From contig NZ_QLLY01000007.1 in assembly GCF_003259365.1 (NCBI RefSeq), positions 348,802 to 412,801 of the forward strand: 64,000 nt of DNA, read 5' to 3'. Of the stretch, positions 34,004 through 42,144 are shown in pieces. This DNA is from Streptomyces sp. PsTaAH-137. GTDB lineage: Bacteria; Actinomycetota; Actinomycetes; Streptomycetales; Streptomycetaceae. Position numbers and translations under genes: made by a program. Within the stretch, counting starts at the first letter, position 1. Every line of letters starts with the position of its first letter. A model generated the notes under the pieces. That model was not told the origin of the DNA and did not search any database. It was given only the letters and a program-made list of their open reading frames with translations.

Positions 34004-34238
34004 GGCAGGCTCCCTTTCTGCTGCGCTGCGGCTTCCCGATGCCGGTTCGACGCGGCGGGCGGGAGACGCGTTACGGCGTTGGGCGAAAAGCCGATGTGAC
34101 CTGCGCCACTCACCCCTCCATCATCCGACAAAAGTCGCCTGAGCGGATAAATCACCCTCCGCGGTCGACTCCTCGGCCCGAGAAGACCGATCACGCGCGC
34201 GCCATGCGCCGCCCCCCACCCCGTTGCACGATGGCTTC

Positions 34239-35831
34239 ATGCTCTTCGCCCGGCTCGCTCAGGTGTCCCAGGACGTCGCCGCCACCTCGGCCCGCACGCG
34301 GAAGATCGCGCTGCTCGCCGAGCTGTTCCGGGACGCCTCGCCCGACGACGTCCCGATCGTCATCCCCTACCTGGCGGGACGCCTCCCGCAGGGACGGCTC
34401 GGGATCGGCTGGCGGGTGCTCGCCGACCCGGTCCCGCCCGCCGAGGAGCCGCGGCTCAGCGTGCAGGACGTGGACGCCGCACTGAGCACCGTCGGCGATG
34501 TCTCCGGCACCGGATCACAGGCGGAACGCAAGCGGCTGGTGGCCGAGTTGATGGGCGCGGCCACCGCGGACGAGCAGCGGTTCCTCGTCGGCCTGGTCAC
34601 CGGCGAGGTGCGCCAGGGCGCGCTGGACGCGGTGGCGCTCGAAGGGCTCGCCCGGGCGACGGACGCGCCCTCGGCCGACGTGCGGCGGGCGGTGATGCTC
34701 GCGGGCGGGCTGCAACCGGTGGCACAGGCCCTGCTCGCGGAGGGGCCCGGCGCGCTCGACGCGTTCCGGCTGACCGTGGGCCGCCCGGTGCAGCCGATGC
34801 TGGCGCACAGCGCGGCGACGGTCGAGGCCGCGCTCGACAAGCTCGGGGCGTGCGTGGTCGAGGAGAAGCTCGACGGCATCCGGGTCCAGGTGCACCGGGA
34901 CGGGGACGACGTGCACGTCTACACCCGCACGCTCGACGACATCACCGAGCGCCTGCCCGAAGTGACGGCCGCGGTGCGGGAGTTCGCGGGCCGGCGGTTG
35001 ATCCTCGACGGTGAGGTCATCGCCCTCGACGCCACCGGCAGACCGCGCGCCTTCCAGGAGGTGGCCGGGCGGGTCGGCTCACGCGTCGACGTGGCCCGCG
35101 CCGCCGAGGCGCTCCCCCTCTCCCCCGTCTTCTTCGACGTGCTCTACGCGGAACCGGAGGCGGGAGCGGAGGCGGACGGGCCCGATCTGCTGGACCTGCC
35201 GTTCGGTGAGCGGCACGACCGCCTCGTCCGGCTGGTGCCGGAGCCGATGCGGGTGCGCCGGTACGTCGTCGAGGACGGTGCCGACGCGGGGCAGCGGGCC
35301 GCGGCCGGGCGGTTCTTCGCCGACACCCTCGCCCGCGGGCACGAAGGTGTCGTCGTCAAGGAGGTGGACGCGCCCTACAGCGCGGGCCGCCGGGGCGCGT
35401 CCTGGCTGAAGGTGAAGCCCGTGCACACCCTGGACCTGGTGGTGCTCGGCGCCGAGTGGGGGCACGGGCGGCGCACCGGCAAGCTCTCCAACCTGCATCT
35501 CGGGGCCCGGCGCGACGACGGCTCGTACGCGATGCTCGGCAAGACGTTCAAGGGGCTCACCGACAAGCTGTTGGCCTGGCAGACCGTGCGGCTGGGGGAA
35601 CTGGCCGTCGAGGACGACGGGCACGTCGTCACCGTCCGTCCGGAGCTGGTCGTCGAAATCGCCTATGACGGGCTCCAGCGGTCGACGCGCTATCCGGCGG
35701 GCGTCACTCTGCGGTTCGCGCGTGTGGTGCGGTACCGCGACGACAAGACGGCCGAGCAGGCCGACACGGTCGACGCCGTCCTCGCCGCCCACCCGCACCT
35801 GCTCGACGCGGATGCGGGCACCGATACCTGA
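34239..35831 (+). CDS. ATP-dependent DNA ligase (LigB-like)
   Basis: 530-residue ligase. The nucleophilic Lys210 is in EEKLDGIRVQVHR (KxDG motif), with later motifs such as FDVLYAEPE, GHEGVVVKEVDAPY and ASWLKVKPVHTLDL. The N-terminal 200 residues form the DNA-binding domain of archaeal/eukaryotic ligase I type, and the C-terminus is the OB fold. This resembles mycobacterial LigB. It acts in repair in addition to the essential NAD-dependent LigA. ATG 34239 is used; an in-frame TTG five codons upstream is less likely. Confidence 0.93.
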   Translation: MLFARLAQVSQDVAATSARTRKIALLAELFRDASPDDVPIVIPYLAGRLPQGRLGIGWRVLADPVPPAEEPRLSVQDVDAALSTVGDVSGTGSQAERKRLVAELMGAATADEQRFLVGLVTGEVRQGALDAVALEGLARATDAPSADVRRAVMLAGGLQPVAQALLAEGPGALDAFRLTVGRPVQPMLAHSAATVEAALDKLGACVVEEKLDGIRVQVHRDGDDVHVYTRTLDDITERLPEVTAAVREFAGRRLILDGEVIALDATGRPRAFQEVAGRVGSRVDVARAAEALPLSPVFFDVLYAEPEAGAEADGPDLLDLPFGERHDRLVRLVPEPMRVRRYVVEDGADAGQRAAAGRFFADTLARGHEGVVVKEVDAPYSAGRRGASWLKVKPVHTLDLVVLGAEWGHGRRTGKLSNLHLGARRDDGSYAMLGKTFKGLTDKLLAWQTVRLGELAVEDDGHVVTVRPELVVEIAYDGLQRSTRYPAGVTLRFARVVRYRDDKTAEQADTVDAVLAAHPHLLDADAGTDT

Positions 35832-35961
35832 CTTTTTCTTTGCCAAAAGATGAGCCGTATAAGGTGACTGCGACATTGAAAGATGCATTCGCCAATTAAC
35901 GGGCGCCGGGCCGCGGCCCGAGCAGCCCTCACACGATGCACGCACGGACAAGGGGAGAGAC

Positions 35962-36447
35962 GTGCCCGCTTCACGGCTCAGCAGGACACCACTGCCAGGG
36001 ATCGGCCATCGCTACGACCTGACCACCCGCGAACAGCGCCGGCTTTCGGTCGTCGCGCACCGGGACGGGGGCCGGACGCTCAGCGCGTACCAGGCCGACG
36101 ATCCCGACGCGTGCGCCCTGTCGATGAAGCTGACCTCGGGTGAGGCGGCGTATCTCATCGACGCGCTGATGCCCTCGCACCACAGCCCGAATCTGCTCCA
36201 CACCACCGATCTGGGCCTGGTGGCCGAGCGGATCGAGATACCCGGGGCCTCCTACTGGAACGGCCGGCTGCTCGGCGAGACCGCGATGCGGACCGAGACC
36301 GGCGCCTCCATCGTGGCCGTGCTGCGCCGCGCCGAGGCGATACCGTCGCCGGCGCCGGACTTCCGGCTCGCGGGCGGGGACACCGTCATCGTGATCGGTA
36401 CCCGTGAGGGCGTCGAGGCGGCGGCCGCGATCCTGGGGCGGGAGTGA
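35962..36447 (+). CDS. RCK_C (TrkA-C) regulatory subunit of cation/proton antiporter
   Basis: 161 residues. The C-terminal RCK_C/TrkA-C domain (about 75-160: GLVAERIEIPGASYWNGRLLG to DTVIVIGTREGVEAA) is preceded by a small N-terminal domain. The GTG start has AAGGGGAGAGAC before it. The antiporter gene follows four bases after the stop. In Streptomyces venezuelae a protein of this type next to an antiporter was reported to bind cyclic di-AMP (CpeA); this looks like the same arrangement, from memory. It would gate the antiporter on the cytoplasmic side. Confidence 0.88.
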   Translation: MPASRLSRTPLPGIGHRYDLTTREQRRLSVVAHRDGGRTLSAYQADDPDACALSMKLTSGEAAYLIDALMPSHHSPNLLHTTDLGLVAERIEIPGASYWNGRLLGETAMRTETGASIVAVLRRAEAIPSPAPDFRLAGGDTVIVIGTREGVEAAAAILGRE

Positions 36448-36451
36448 TCGG

Positions 36452-37681
36452 ATGCATTCCGCTGTCTTCCTCATCGAGTTCGGTGCGATCATCCTGGCCC
36501 TCGGGCTGCTCGGGAGGCTGGCCGGACGGCTGAGCTTCTCGCCGATCCCGCTCTATCTGCTGGCCGGTCTCGCCTTCGGCGAGGGCGGGTTGCTGCCGCT
36601 CGGCGCGAGCGAGGAGTTCGTGGAGATCGGCTCCGAGATCGGGGTCATCCTGCTGCTCCTGATGCTCGGGCTCGAATACACGGCGAGCGACCTCGTCAAC
36701 AACCTCAAGACGCAGTACCCGGCGGGGCTCGTCGACATGACGTTCAACGCCCTGCCCGGCGCGGCCGCCGCGCTGCTCATGGGCTGGGGCCCGGTCGCCG
36801 CCGTGGTGCTCGCGGGTGTCACCTGGATCTCGTCGAGCGGCGTCATCGCCAAGGTGCTCGGCGACCTCGGACGGCTCGGCAACCGTGAGACACCGGTCAT
36901 CCTGAGCATCCTCGTCCTCGAGGACCTGGCGATGGCCGTGTATCTGCCCATCATCACCGCCCTGCTGGCCGGAGTCGGCTGGGCGGCCGGCGGGGTCACC
37001 CTCGCCATCGCGCTCGGCGCGGCGGGCGTGGTGCTGTTCTGCGCCGTCCGGTTCGGGCGGCAGATATCGCGGTTCGTGTCGAGCGACGACCCGGAGAAGC
37101 TGCTCCTGGTGGTGCTCGGCCTGACCATCCTCGTGGCCGGGCTCGCCCAGCAGTTGCAGGTGTCCGCCGCCGTGGGGGCCTTCCTCGTCGGCATCGCGCT
37201 CTCCGGTGAAGTGGCCGAGGGCGCACACCAGTTGCTGCTGCCGCTGCGCGACCTGTTCGCGGCCGTCTTCTTCGTCTTCTTCGGACTGCACACCGATCCG
37301 GCGAGCATTCCGCCGGTGCTGCTGCCCGCGCTGCTGCTGGCCGTGGTCACGGCGTGCACGAAGATCTTCACCGGGTACTGGGCCGCGCGGCGGGCCGGTA
37401 TCTCGGTGAAGGGCCGGTGGCGGGCGGGCGGCGCGCTCGTGGCGCGCGGCGAGTTCTCCATCGTCATCGCCGGTCTCGCGGTGACCTCGGGCATCGAGCC
37501 CCGGCTCGGTCCGCTGGCGACCGCGTACGTCCTGATCCTCGTCATCGTCGGACCGCTCACCGCCCGGTACACGCAGCCGCTCGCCCAGCGGTTCTTCCGG
37601 GCGAGGACGCCCGAGCCCGTGACCGTGCCGGCGCCGCGGGCCGCCGAGGAGACCACCCAGGTCGACGAGCAGATCCGCTGA
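36452..37681 (+). CDS. Cation:proton antiporter, CPA2/KefB-like
   Basis: 409-residue membrane protein with about 12-13 helices. Typical features are LLLLMLGLEYTASDL, GVTWISSSGVIAKVLGDLGRL and SAAVGAFLVGIALSG; the charged residues near LVLEDLAM are likely in the ion pathway. It exchanges K+ or Na+ for protons. The gene is tightly linked to the regulatory subunit upstream and is followed by an exceptionally long hairpin. The ATG at 36452 was chosen because GGGAGTG precedes it. Confidence 0.92.
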   Translation: MHSAVFLIEFGAIILALGLLGRLAGRLSFSPIPLYLLAGLAFGEGGLLPLGASEEFVEIGSEIGVILLLLMLGLEYTASDLVNNLKTQYPAGLVDMTFNALPGAAAALLMGWGPVAAVVLAGVTWISSSGVIAKVLGDLGRLGNRETPVILSILVLEDLAMAVYLPIITALLAGVGWAAGGVTLAIALGAAGVVLFCAVRFGRQISRFVSSDDPEKLLLVVLGLTILVAGLAQQLQVSAAVGAFLVGIALSGEVAEGAHQLLLPLRDLFAAVFFVFFGLHTDPASIPPVLLPALLLAVVTACTKIFTGYWAARRAGISVKGRWRAGGALVARGEFSIVIAGLAVTSGIEPRLGPLATAYVLILVIVGPLTARYTQPLAQRFFRARTPEPVTVPAPRAAEETTQVDEQIR

Positions 37682-37695
37682 CACGGGACCGCCCG

Positions 37696-37751
37696 CACGG
37701 ACGGCGACCGGGGAGAGAACGGGCTCGTTCTCTCCCCGGTCGCCGTCCGTG
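37696..37751. terminator. Very strong hairpin after the antiporter gene
   Basis: Perfect 25-base arms (37696-37720 and 37727-37751) around the six-base loop GGGCTC, starting 15 bases after the stop codon. It separates the antiporter unit from the MFS exporter gene. Confidence 0.9.
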
Positions 37752-37813
37752 AGCGCGGCGCTTAGCGTGGGTGGCGAGGTCGGGGGGTGTCCCTGGGTGT
37801 CTGGAGGCCACCA

Positions 37814-39349
37814 ATGGATCGCACGCCCGAATCTGCCGGTGCCACCACCGAGGCCGGTACAGGAACACCATCGGCGGGCGGAGCTCAGGTTCCGTACGCA
37901 GGCGGCGGCAACCACGAGCACCGCTGGCTGATCCTCGGAGTCATCGGGCTCGCGCAGCTGATGGTCGTGCTGGACGCGACGATCGTGAACATCGCCCTGC
38001 CGTCGGCGCAGAAGGATCTCGGCTTCTCCGACGGCAACCGGCAGTGGATCGTCACCGCCTACGCGCTCGCGTTCGGCAGCCTGCTGCTGCTCGGCGGGCG
38101 CGTCGCCGACCTGGTGGGCCGCAAGGCCATCTTCCTGACCGGCCTCGTCGGGTTCGCCGCGGCCTCCGCGCTCGGCGGTGCCGCGACGAGCTTCGGGATG
38201 CTGGTGTTCGCGCGGGCGCTCCAGGGCCTGTTCGGCGCGCTGCTCGCGCCGGCCGCGCTGTCGCTGCTGACCACGACGTTCACGGACCCGAAGGAACGCG
38301 CGAAGGCGTTCGGCATCTACGGCGCCATCGCGGGCGCGGGCGGCGCCGTCGGCCTGCTGCTCGGCGGTGTCCTCACCGAGTACCTGGACTGGCGCTGGTG
38401 CCTGTACGTGAACCTGGTGTTCGCCGTCGTCGCGCTGCTCGGCGGGGCACGGCTGCTGCACGGCGGCCGGCCCGCGGACCGGCCCAAGCTGGACGTGCCC
38501 GGCACGATCCTGGTGTCGGTGGGTCTCTTCTGCATCGTGTACGGCTTCAGCAACGCGGAGACGCACGACTGGGGCGATGTCCTGACCTGGGGCTTCCTCG
38601 TGGTCGGCGTGGTGCTCCTGGCGGCGTTCGCCTGGTGGGAGACGCGGGCCACGCATCCGCTGCTGCCCCTGCGGGTGATCCTGGACCGGGACCGCGGCGC
38701 GTCCTATCTCGCGATGTTCATCTCGGGTGCGGGCATGTTCGGCGTGTTCCTGTTCCTGACGTACTACCTCCAGCAGATCCTGCAGTACTCGCCGGTGCTC
38801 ACGGGTGTGGCGTTCCTGCCGATGGTGGCCTGCATGGTCGTCTCGTCGGTCATCGCCACCAACTACCTCGTCCCCCGGCTCGGCCCGAAGCCGATCGTGC
38901 CGCTGGGCATGGCGCTGGCCGCCGCCGGCATGGCCTGGCTGACGGCGCTCGACCTCGACAGCAGCTACGCGCCGCACGTGCTGCCGCCGCTGCTCGTGGC
39001 CGGTGTCGGTCTCGGTCTGATCTTCGCGACCGCCATGAACCTGGCCACGTCCGGGATCGCGGCGCACGACGCGGGCGTCGCCTCCGCGATGGTCAACACC
39101 AGCCAGCAGGTGGGCGGTTCGATCGGAACGGCGCTGCTCAACACGCTGGCCACGAGCGCCGCCACGAACTACCTGGTCGGCAAGCAGCCCACCCCGCAGG
39201 TGCAGGCGAAGGCCGCGATGGAGAGCTACTCGACCGCGTACACATGGTCCGCGATCTTCTTCGCGGTGGGCTTCGTGGTCACACTGGTGCTCTACCATCC
39301 CGGGCCGCCCCGGCAGATGTCCGGCGACGGCGGCGCCGTGCACATGTAG
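37814..39349 (+). CDS. MFS drug exporter, DHA2 family (EmrB/QacA-like)
   Basis: 511 residues with about 14 helices. LDATIVNIALPSAQ in helix 1 and motif A GRVADLVGRKAIF are characteristic of DHA2. The N-terminal 40 residues are polar. RBS CTGGAGG supports the start at 37814. No regulator gene is adjacent, unlike the exporter at 14547. Substrate not predictable. Confidence 0.92.
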   Translation: MDRTPESAGATTEAGTGTPSAGGAQVPYAGGGNHEHRWLILGVIGLAQLMVVLDATIVNIALPSAQKDLGFSDGNRQWIVTAYALAFGSLLLLGGRVADLVGRKAIFLTGLVGFAAASALGGAATSFGMLVFARALQGLFGALLAPAALSLLTTTFTDPKERAKAFGIYGAIAGAGGAVGLLLGGVLTEYLDWRWCLYVNLVFAVVALLGGARLLHGGRPADRPKLDVPGTILVSVGLFCIVYGFSNAETHDWGDVLTWGFLVVGVVLLAAFAWWETRATHPLLPLRVILDRDRGASYLAMFISGAGMFGVFLFLTYYLQQILQYSPVLTGVAFLPMVACMVVSSVIATNYLVPRLGPKPIVPLGMALAAAGMAWLTALDLDSSYAPHVLPPLLVAGVGLGLIFATAMNLATSGIAAHDAGVASAMVNTSQQVGGSIGTALLNTLATSAATNYLVGKQPTPQVQAKAAMESYSTAYTWSAIFFAVGFVVTLVLYHPGPPRQMSGDGGAVHM

Positions 39350-39353
39350 GGAG

Positions 39354-39376
39354 CCGTTCACCCGGCAGGTGAACGG
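39354..39376. terminator. Inverted repeat after the MFS exporter gene
   Basis: Perfect nine-base arms CCGTTCACC/GGTGAACGG around CGGCA, five bases after the stop codon. Probably a terminator; an operator is also possible because the arms resemble TetR half-sites. Confidence 0.5.
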
Positions 39377-39490
39377 TTCGGCTACTCCATTCACTGGGCA
39401 TACCCCCTCTGCAAAGTCCGCCCGTCCCGGGTGCGCACCGGGCGGGCGGCGGTGCGGTGGCGGGGCTCGGTGTGGAGCGAGGGGGACGTC

Positions 39491-40021
39491 ATGCGCGGTG
39501 TGCCGTACGAGGTGTACCAGGTGGACAGCGAACGGCTGGCGACGGCTTTCGTCGAAGTGGCCGACGCCTCGGTGCGCGGCGGCCCGCAGGCCCTCGCGAC
39601 CCTGGTCACCTGCTGTGTCACCCTGCTGGAGGTGCAGTCGGCCGCGGCCGTGCTCAAGCCGCCCACCGGGCGGGTCGAGGTGGCGGCATCCGACAACCGC
39701 GGGTTGCGTCTGGAGCGGGCCGCGCTGTCCTGGGGCGAGGGCCCGGGTGCCGACTGCCGCGCCTCCGCGCAGCCGATCCGCGGAGTGCCGCTCGCGCATC
39801 CGTACGCGCGGGCCAACTGGCCGTCGTACACGGCGATGGCGCGCTCCCTGGGTTTCGCGTGCGTGGTCGCGGTGCCGCTGCGCACCGCGGAGCGGGCGGT
39901 CGGCTCGCTCAGCCTGCTGTCGGAGCGGACGGGACCGCCGGGACCCCTGCAACTGCGCCTCGGCCAGCATCTCGCCGACGCCACGGCACGCGGTGTGCAG
40001 CCGCACCTGCCGGCCTCCTGA
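39491..40021 (+). CDS. GAF-domain protein without output domain
   Basis: 176 residues. The GAF domain spans about 15-160 (RLATAFVEVADASVRGGPQA, then FACVVAVPLRTAERAVGSLSLL). The gene stops just where GAF-ANTAR regulators of Streptomyces continue into their RNA-binding ANTAR domain, so this protein can sense but has no visible effector. It could be a truncated relative or a partner of another protein. The ATG at 39491 has GAGGGGG upstream. Confidence 0.8.
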   Translation: MRGVPYEVYQVDSERLATAFVEVADASVRGGPQALATLVTCCVTLLEVQSAAAVLKPPTGRVEVAASDNRGLRLERAALSWGEGPGADCRASAQPIRGVPLAHPYARANWPSYTAMARSLGFACVVAVPLRTAERAVGSLSLLSERTGPPGPLQLRLGQHLADATARGVQPHLPAS

Positions 40022-40064
40022 TCCCCCCCCTGCCCCTGTCCACCCCTACCCCGGGACTGATCGC

Positions 40065-40526
40065 ATGGTCACCAGACGCAGCGCCGGAATCCTGCTCTTC
40101 CGCCGGACACCGGACGGGCCCGAAGTGCTGCTCGGGCACATGGGCGGCCCGTTCTGGGCACACCGCGACGCGGGCGCCTGGTCCGTCCCGAAGGGTGAGT
40201 ACGGGGACGACGAGACGCCCTGGGACGCGGCGCGGCGCGAGTTCCAGGAGGAGCTGGGGCTCCCCGCGCCGGCCGGGGCGCCGCTGTCGCTCGGGGAGGT
40301 GGTCCAGTCCGGCGGCAAGCACGTGACCGTGTGGGCGGTGGAGGGCGATCTCGATCCGGCGGACGTGATGCCGGGCACCTTCACGATGGAGTGGCCGCGC
40401 GGCAGCGGCCGGACCGCCGAGTTCCCGGAGCTGGACCGTGCGGCGTGGTTCGGCCTCGATGCGGCGCGGGCCGTGATCGTGCAGGCGCAGGCGGCGTTCC
40501 TGGCCCGGCTCGCGGACCAGGTCTGA
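40065..40526 (+). CDS. Nudix hydrolase
   Basis: 153 residues with a complete Nudix box GEYGDDETPWDAARREFQEELG (G-x5-E-x7-REUxEExGU). The opening RRSAGILLFRR and the AWSVPKGE segment are typical. It hydrolyses a nucleoside diphosphate derivative; substrate is unknown. It could be involved in nucleotide-pool sanitation or in removing diadenosine polyphosphates. Confidence 0.9.
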   Translation: MVTRRSAGILLFRRTPDGPEVLLGHMGGPFWAHRDAGAWSVPKGEYGDDETPWDAARREFQEELGLPAPAGAPLSLGEVVQSGGKHVTVWAVEGDLDPADVMPGTFTMEWPRGSGRTAEFPELDRAAWFGLDAARAVIVQAQAAFLARLADQV

Positions 40527-40620
40527 CGGGCGGCGCGCCGGGTACTCGGGGCTGCCCCGCGTTGCGCGGCCCAGTGCGGCGCGGGAAGGTCGAAGGAACC
40601 GCGCTCAGGAGGTCGCCCCC

Positions 40621-42015
40621 ATGCCCATCGCGACGGTCAACCCCGCCACGGGTGAGACGCTGCGAACGTACGACGCCCTCTCCGACGAGGCCGTCGAGGA
40701 GAAGCTCGCTCTGGCGTCCCGCACGTTCGACACGTACCGCACGAGTACGTTCTTCGACCGGGCCCGCCTGCTCCAGCAGGCCGCCGATCTGCTGGAGGCG
40801 GACGCCCCGGACATCGCCCGTGTCATGACGACGGAGATGGGCAAGCCGGTGGCCGCGGCCCGCGCCGAGGCGCTGAAGTGCGCGAAGACGATGCGCTGGT
40901 ACGCGCAGAACGCGCAGGGGCTGCTGGCCGACGAGCATCCGTCCGACCAGGACGTGAAGGACTCCGGAGCCGCCCGCGCCCTGGTCCGCTACCGGCCGCT
41001 CGGCGTGGTGCTCGCGGTGATGCCGTGGAACTTCCCGCTGTGGCAGGTCGTCCGGTTCGCCGCGCCCGCCCTGATGGCCGGCAACGTGGGCCTGCTCAAG
41101 CACGCGTCGAACGTGCCGCAGACCGCCCTCTACCTGGAGGACCTGTTCCGGCGCGCCGGATTCCCCGAGGGCTGTTTCCAGACGCTGCTGATCGGGTCCG
41201 GCGCCGTCGAGGGCATCCTGCGCGACGAGCGGGTGGCCGCCGCGACGCTCACCGGCAGCGAGCCCGCGGGCCGCTCGGTCGCCGCGATCGCAGGCGACGA
41301 GGTGAAGAAGACGGTGCTGGAGCTCGGCGGTAGCGACCCGTACGTGGTCATGCCGTCGGCGGACGTCGCCAAGGCTGCGAAGACGGCGGTGACGGCGCGG
41401 GTGCAGAACAACGGGCAGTCGTGCATCGCCGCCAAGCGGTTCATCGTGCACGACGACGTCTTCGAGGAGTTCCGGGACGCGTTCGTGGCGGGGATGCGGG
41501 AGCTGAGCGTCGGTGACCCGCTGGACGAGGCGACGGACGTGGGGCCGCTCTCCAGCGAGCAGGGGCGCGAGGATCTGGAGGAGCTGGTCGACGACGCCGT
41601 GGAGAGCGGCGCGACCGTGCTGTGCGGCGGGCAGCGGCCCAAGGACTTCGCGGACCGCGGCTGGTTCTACGAGCCCACGGTGATCGCCGATGTGACACCC
41701 GAGATGCGCATCCACCGTGAGGAGACGTTCGGCCCGGTCGCGACGCTGTACCGGGTCGCCGATCTGGACGAGGCGATCCAGGTCGCCAACGACACGCCGT
41801 TCGGCCTGAGTTCGAACCTGTGGACCGGCGACGAGGCCGACATCGACCGGTTCGTCCAGGACAGCCAGGCGGGCGGGGTCTTCGTGAACGGCATGACGGC
41901 CTCGCACCCGGCACTGCCGTTCGGCGGCGCCAAGCGCTCCGGTTACGGCCGTGAACTGGCGGGCCACGGCATCAAGGAGTTCTGCAACATCACGACGGTG
42001 TGGGTCGGGGCCTGA
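40621..42015 (+). CDS. NADP-dependent succinate-semialdehyde dehydrogenase (GabD1-like)
   Basis: 464-residue aldehyde dehydrogenase. Catalytic Cys in NNGQSCIAAKRF and catalytic Glu in VLELGGSDPYVV, with the oxyanion Asn in MPWNFPLW. Overall it is most like the GabD1 type that feeds succinate semialdehyde into the TCA cycle. RBS CAGGAGG is present. It stands alone, without a GABA aminotransferase gene beside it. Confidence 0.9.
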   Translation: MPIATVNPATGETLRTYDALSDEAVEEKLALASRTFDTYRTSTFFDRARLLQQAADLLEADAPDIARVMTTEMGKPVAAARAEALKCAKTMRWYAQNAQGLLADEHPSDQDVKDSGAARALVRYRPLGVVLAVMPWNFPLWQVVRFAAPALMAGNVGLLKHASNVPQTALYLEDLFRRAGFPEGCFQTLLIGSGAVEGILRDERVAAATLTGSEPAGRSVAAIAGDEVKKTVLELGGSDPYVVMPSADVAKAAKTAVTARVQNNGQSCIAAKRFIVHDDVFEEFRDAFVAGMRELSVGDPLDEATDVGPLSSEQGREDLEELVDDAVESGATVLCGGQRPKDFADRGWFYEPTVIADVTPEMRIHREETFGPVATLYRVADLDEAIQVANDTPFGLSSNLWTGDEADIDRFVQDSQAGGVFVNGMTASHPALPFGGAKRSGYGRELAGHGIKEFCNITTVWVGA

Positions 42016-42045
42016 GTGGTTCCGGTCGCACCACCCTCCAAACGA

Positions 42046-42058
42046 TCAAAACGTTCAA
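42046..42058 (-). promoter_or_regulatory. Operator-like half-site before the PL8 lyase gene
   Basis: On the minus strand this reads TTGAACGTTTTGA, resembling the site at 42073. It matches one half of the proposed palindrome fully, the other half poorly. Confidence 0.35.
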
Positions 42059-42072
42059 CTTGGTCGTGTCTC

Positions 42073-42084
42073 TTGAGCGTTTGA
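42073..42084 (+). promoter_or_regulatory. Candidate operator of DeoR/LacI hybrid regulator before the PL8 lyase gene
   Basis: TTGAGCGTTTGA fits the LacI-style palindrome TYRARCGYTYRA at all 12 positions. It lies 61 bases before the lyase start codon. The same core stands near the other hybrid regulator at 6593 and 7747. Confidence 0.6.
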
Positions 42085-42144
42085 ATCTCCGGGTGCTAGA
42101 AACCGCTTACTCCCAGCGGCCCCTCCAGCATCCCGGAGCTCTTC

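Noticed and set aside
36386..40006. A very long open frame of about 1200 codons on the minus strand opposite the antiporter, MFS and GAF genes
   Set aside because: It is a shadow of high-G+C coding on the plus strand; its translation is low-complexity and rich in Arg, Gly, His and Gln, and it spans a perfect terminator hairpin.
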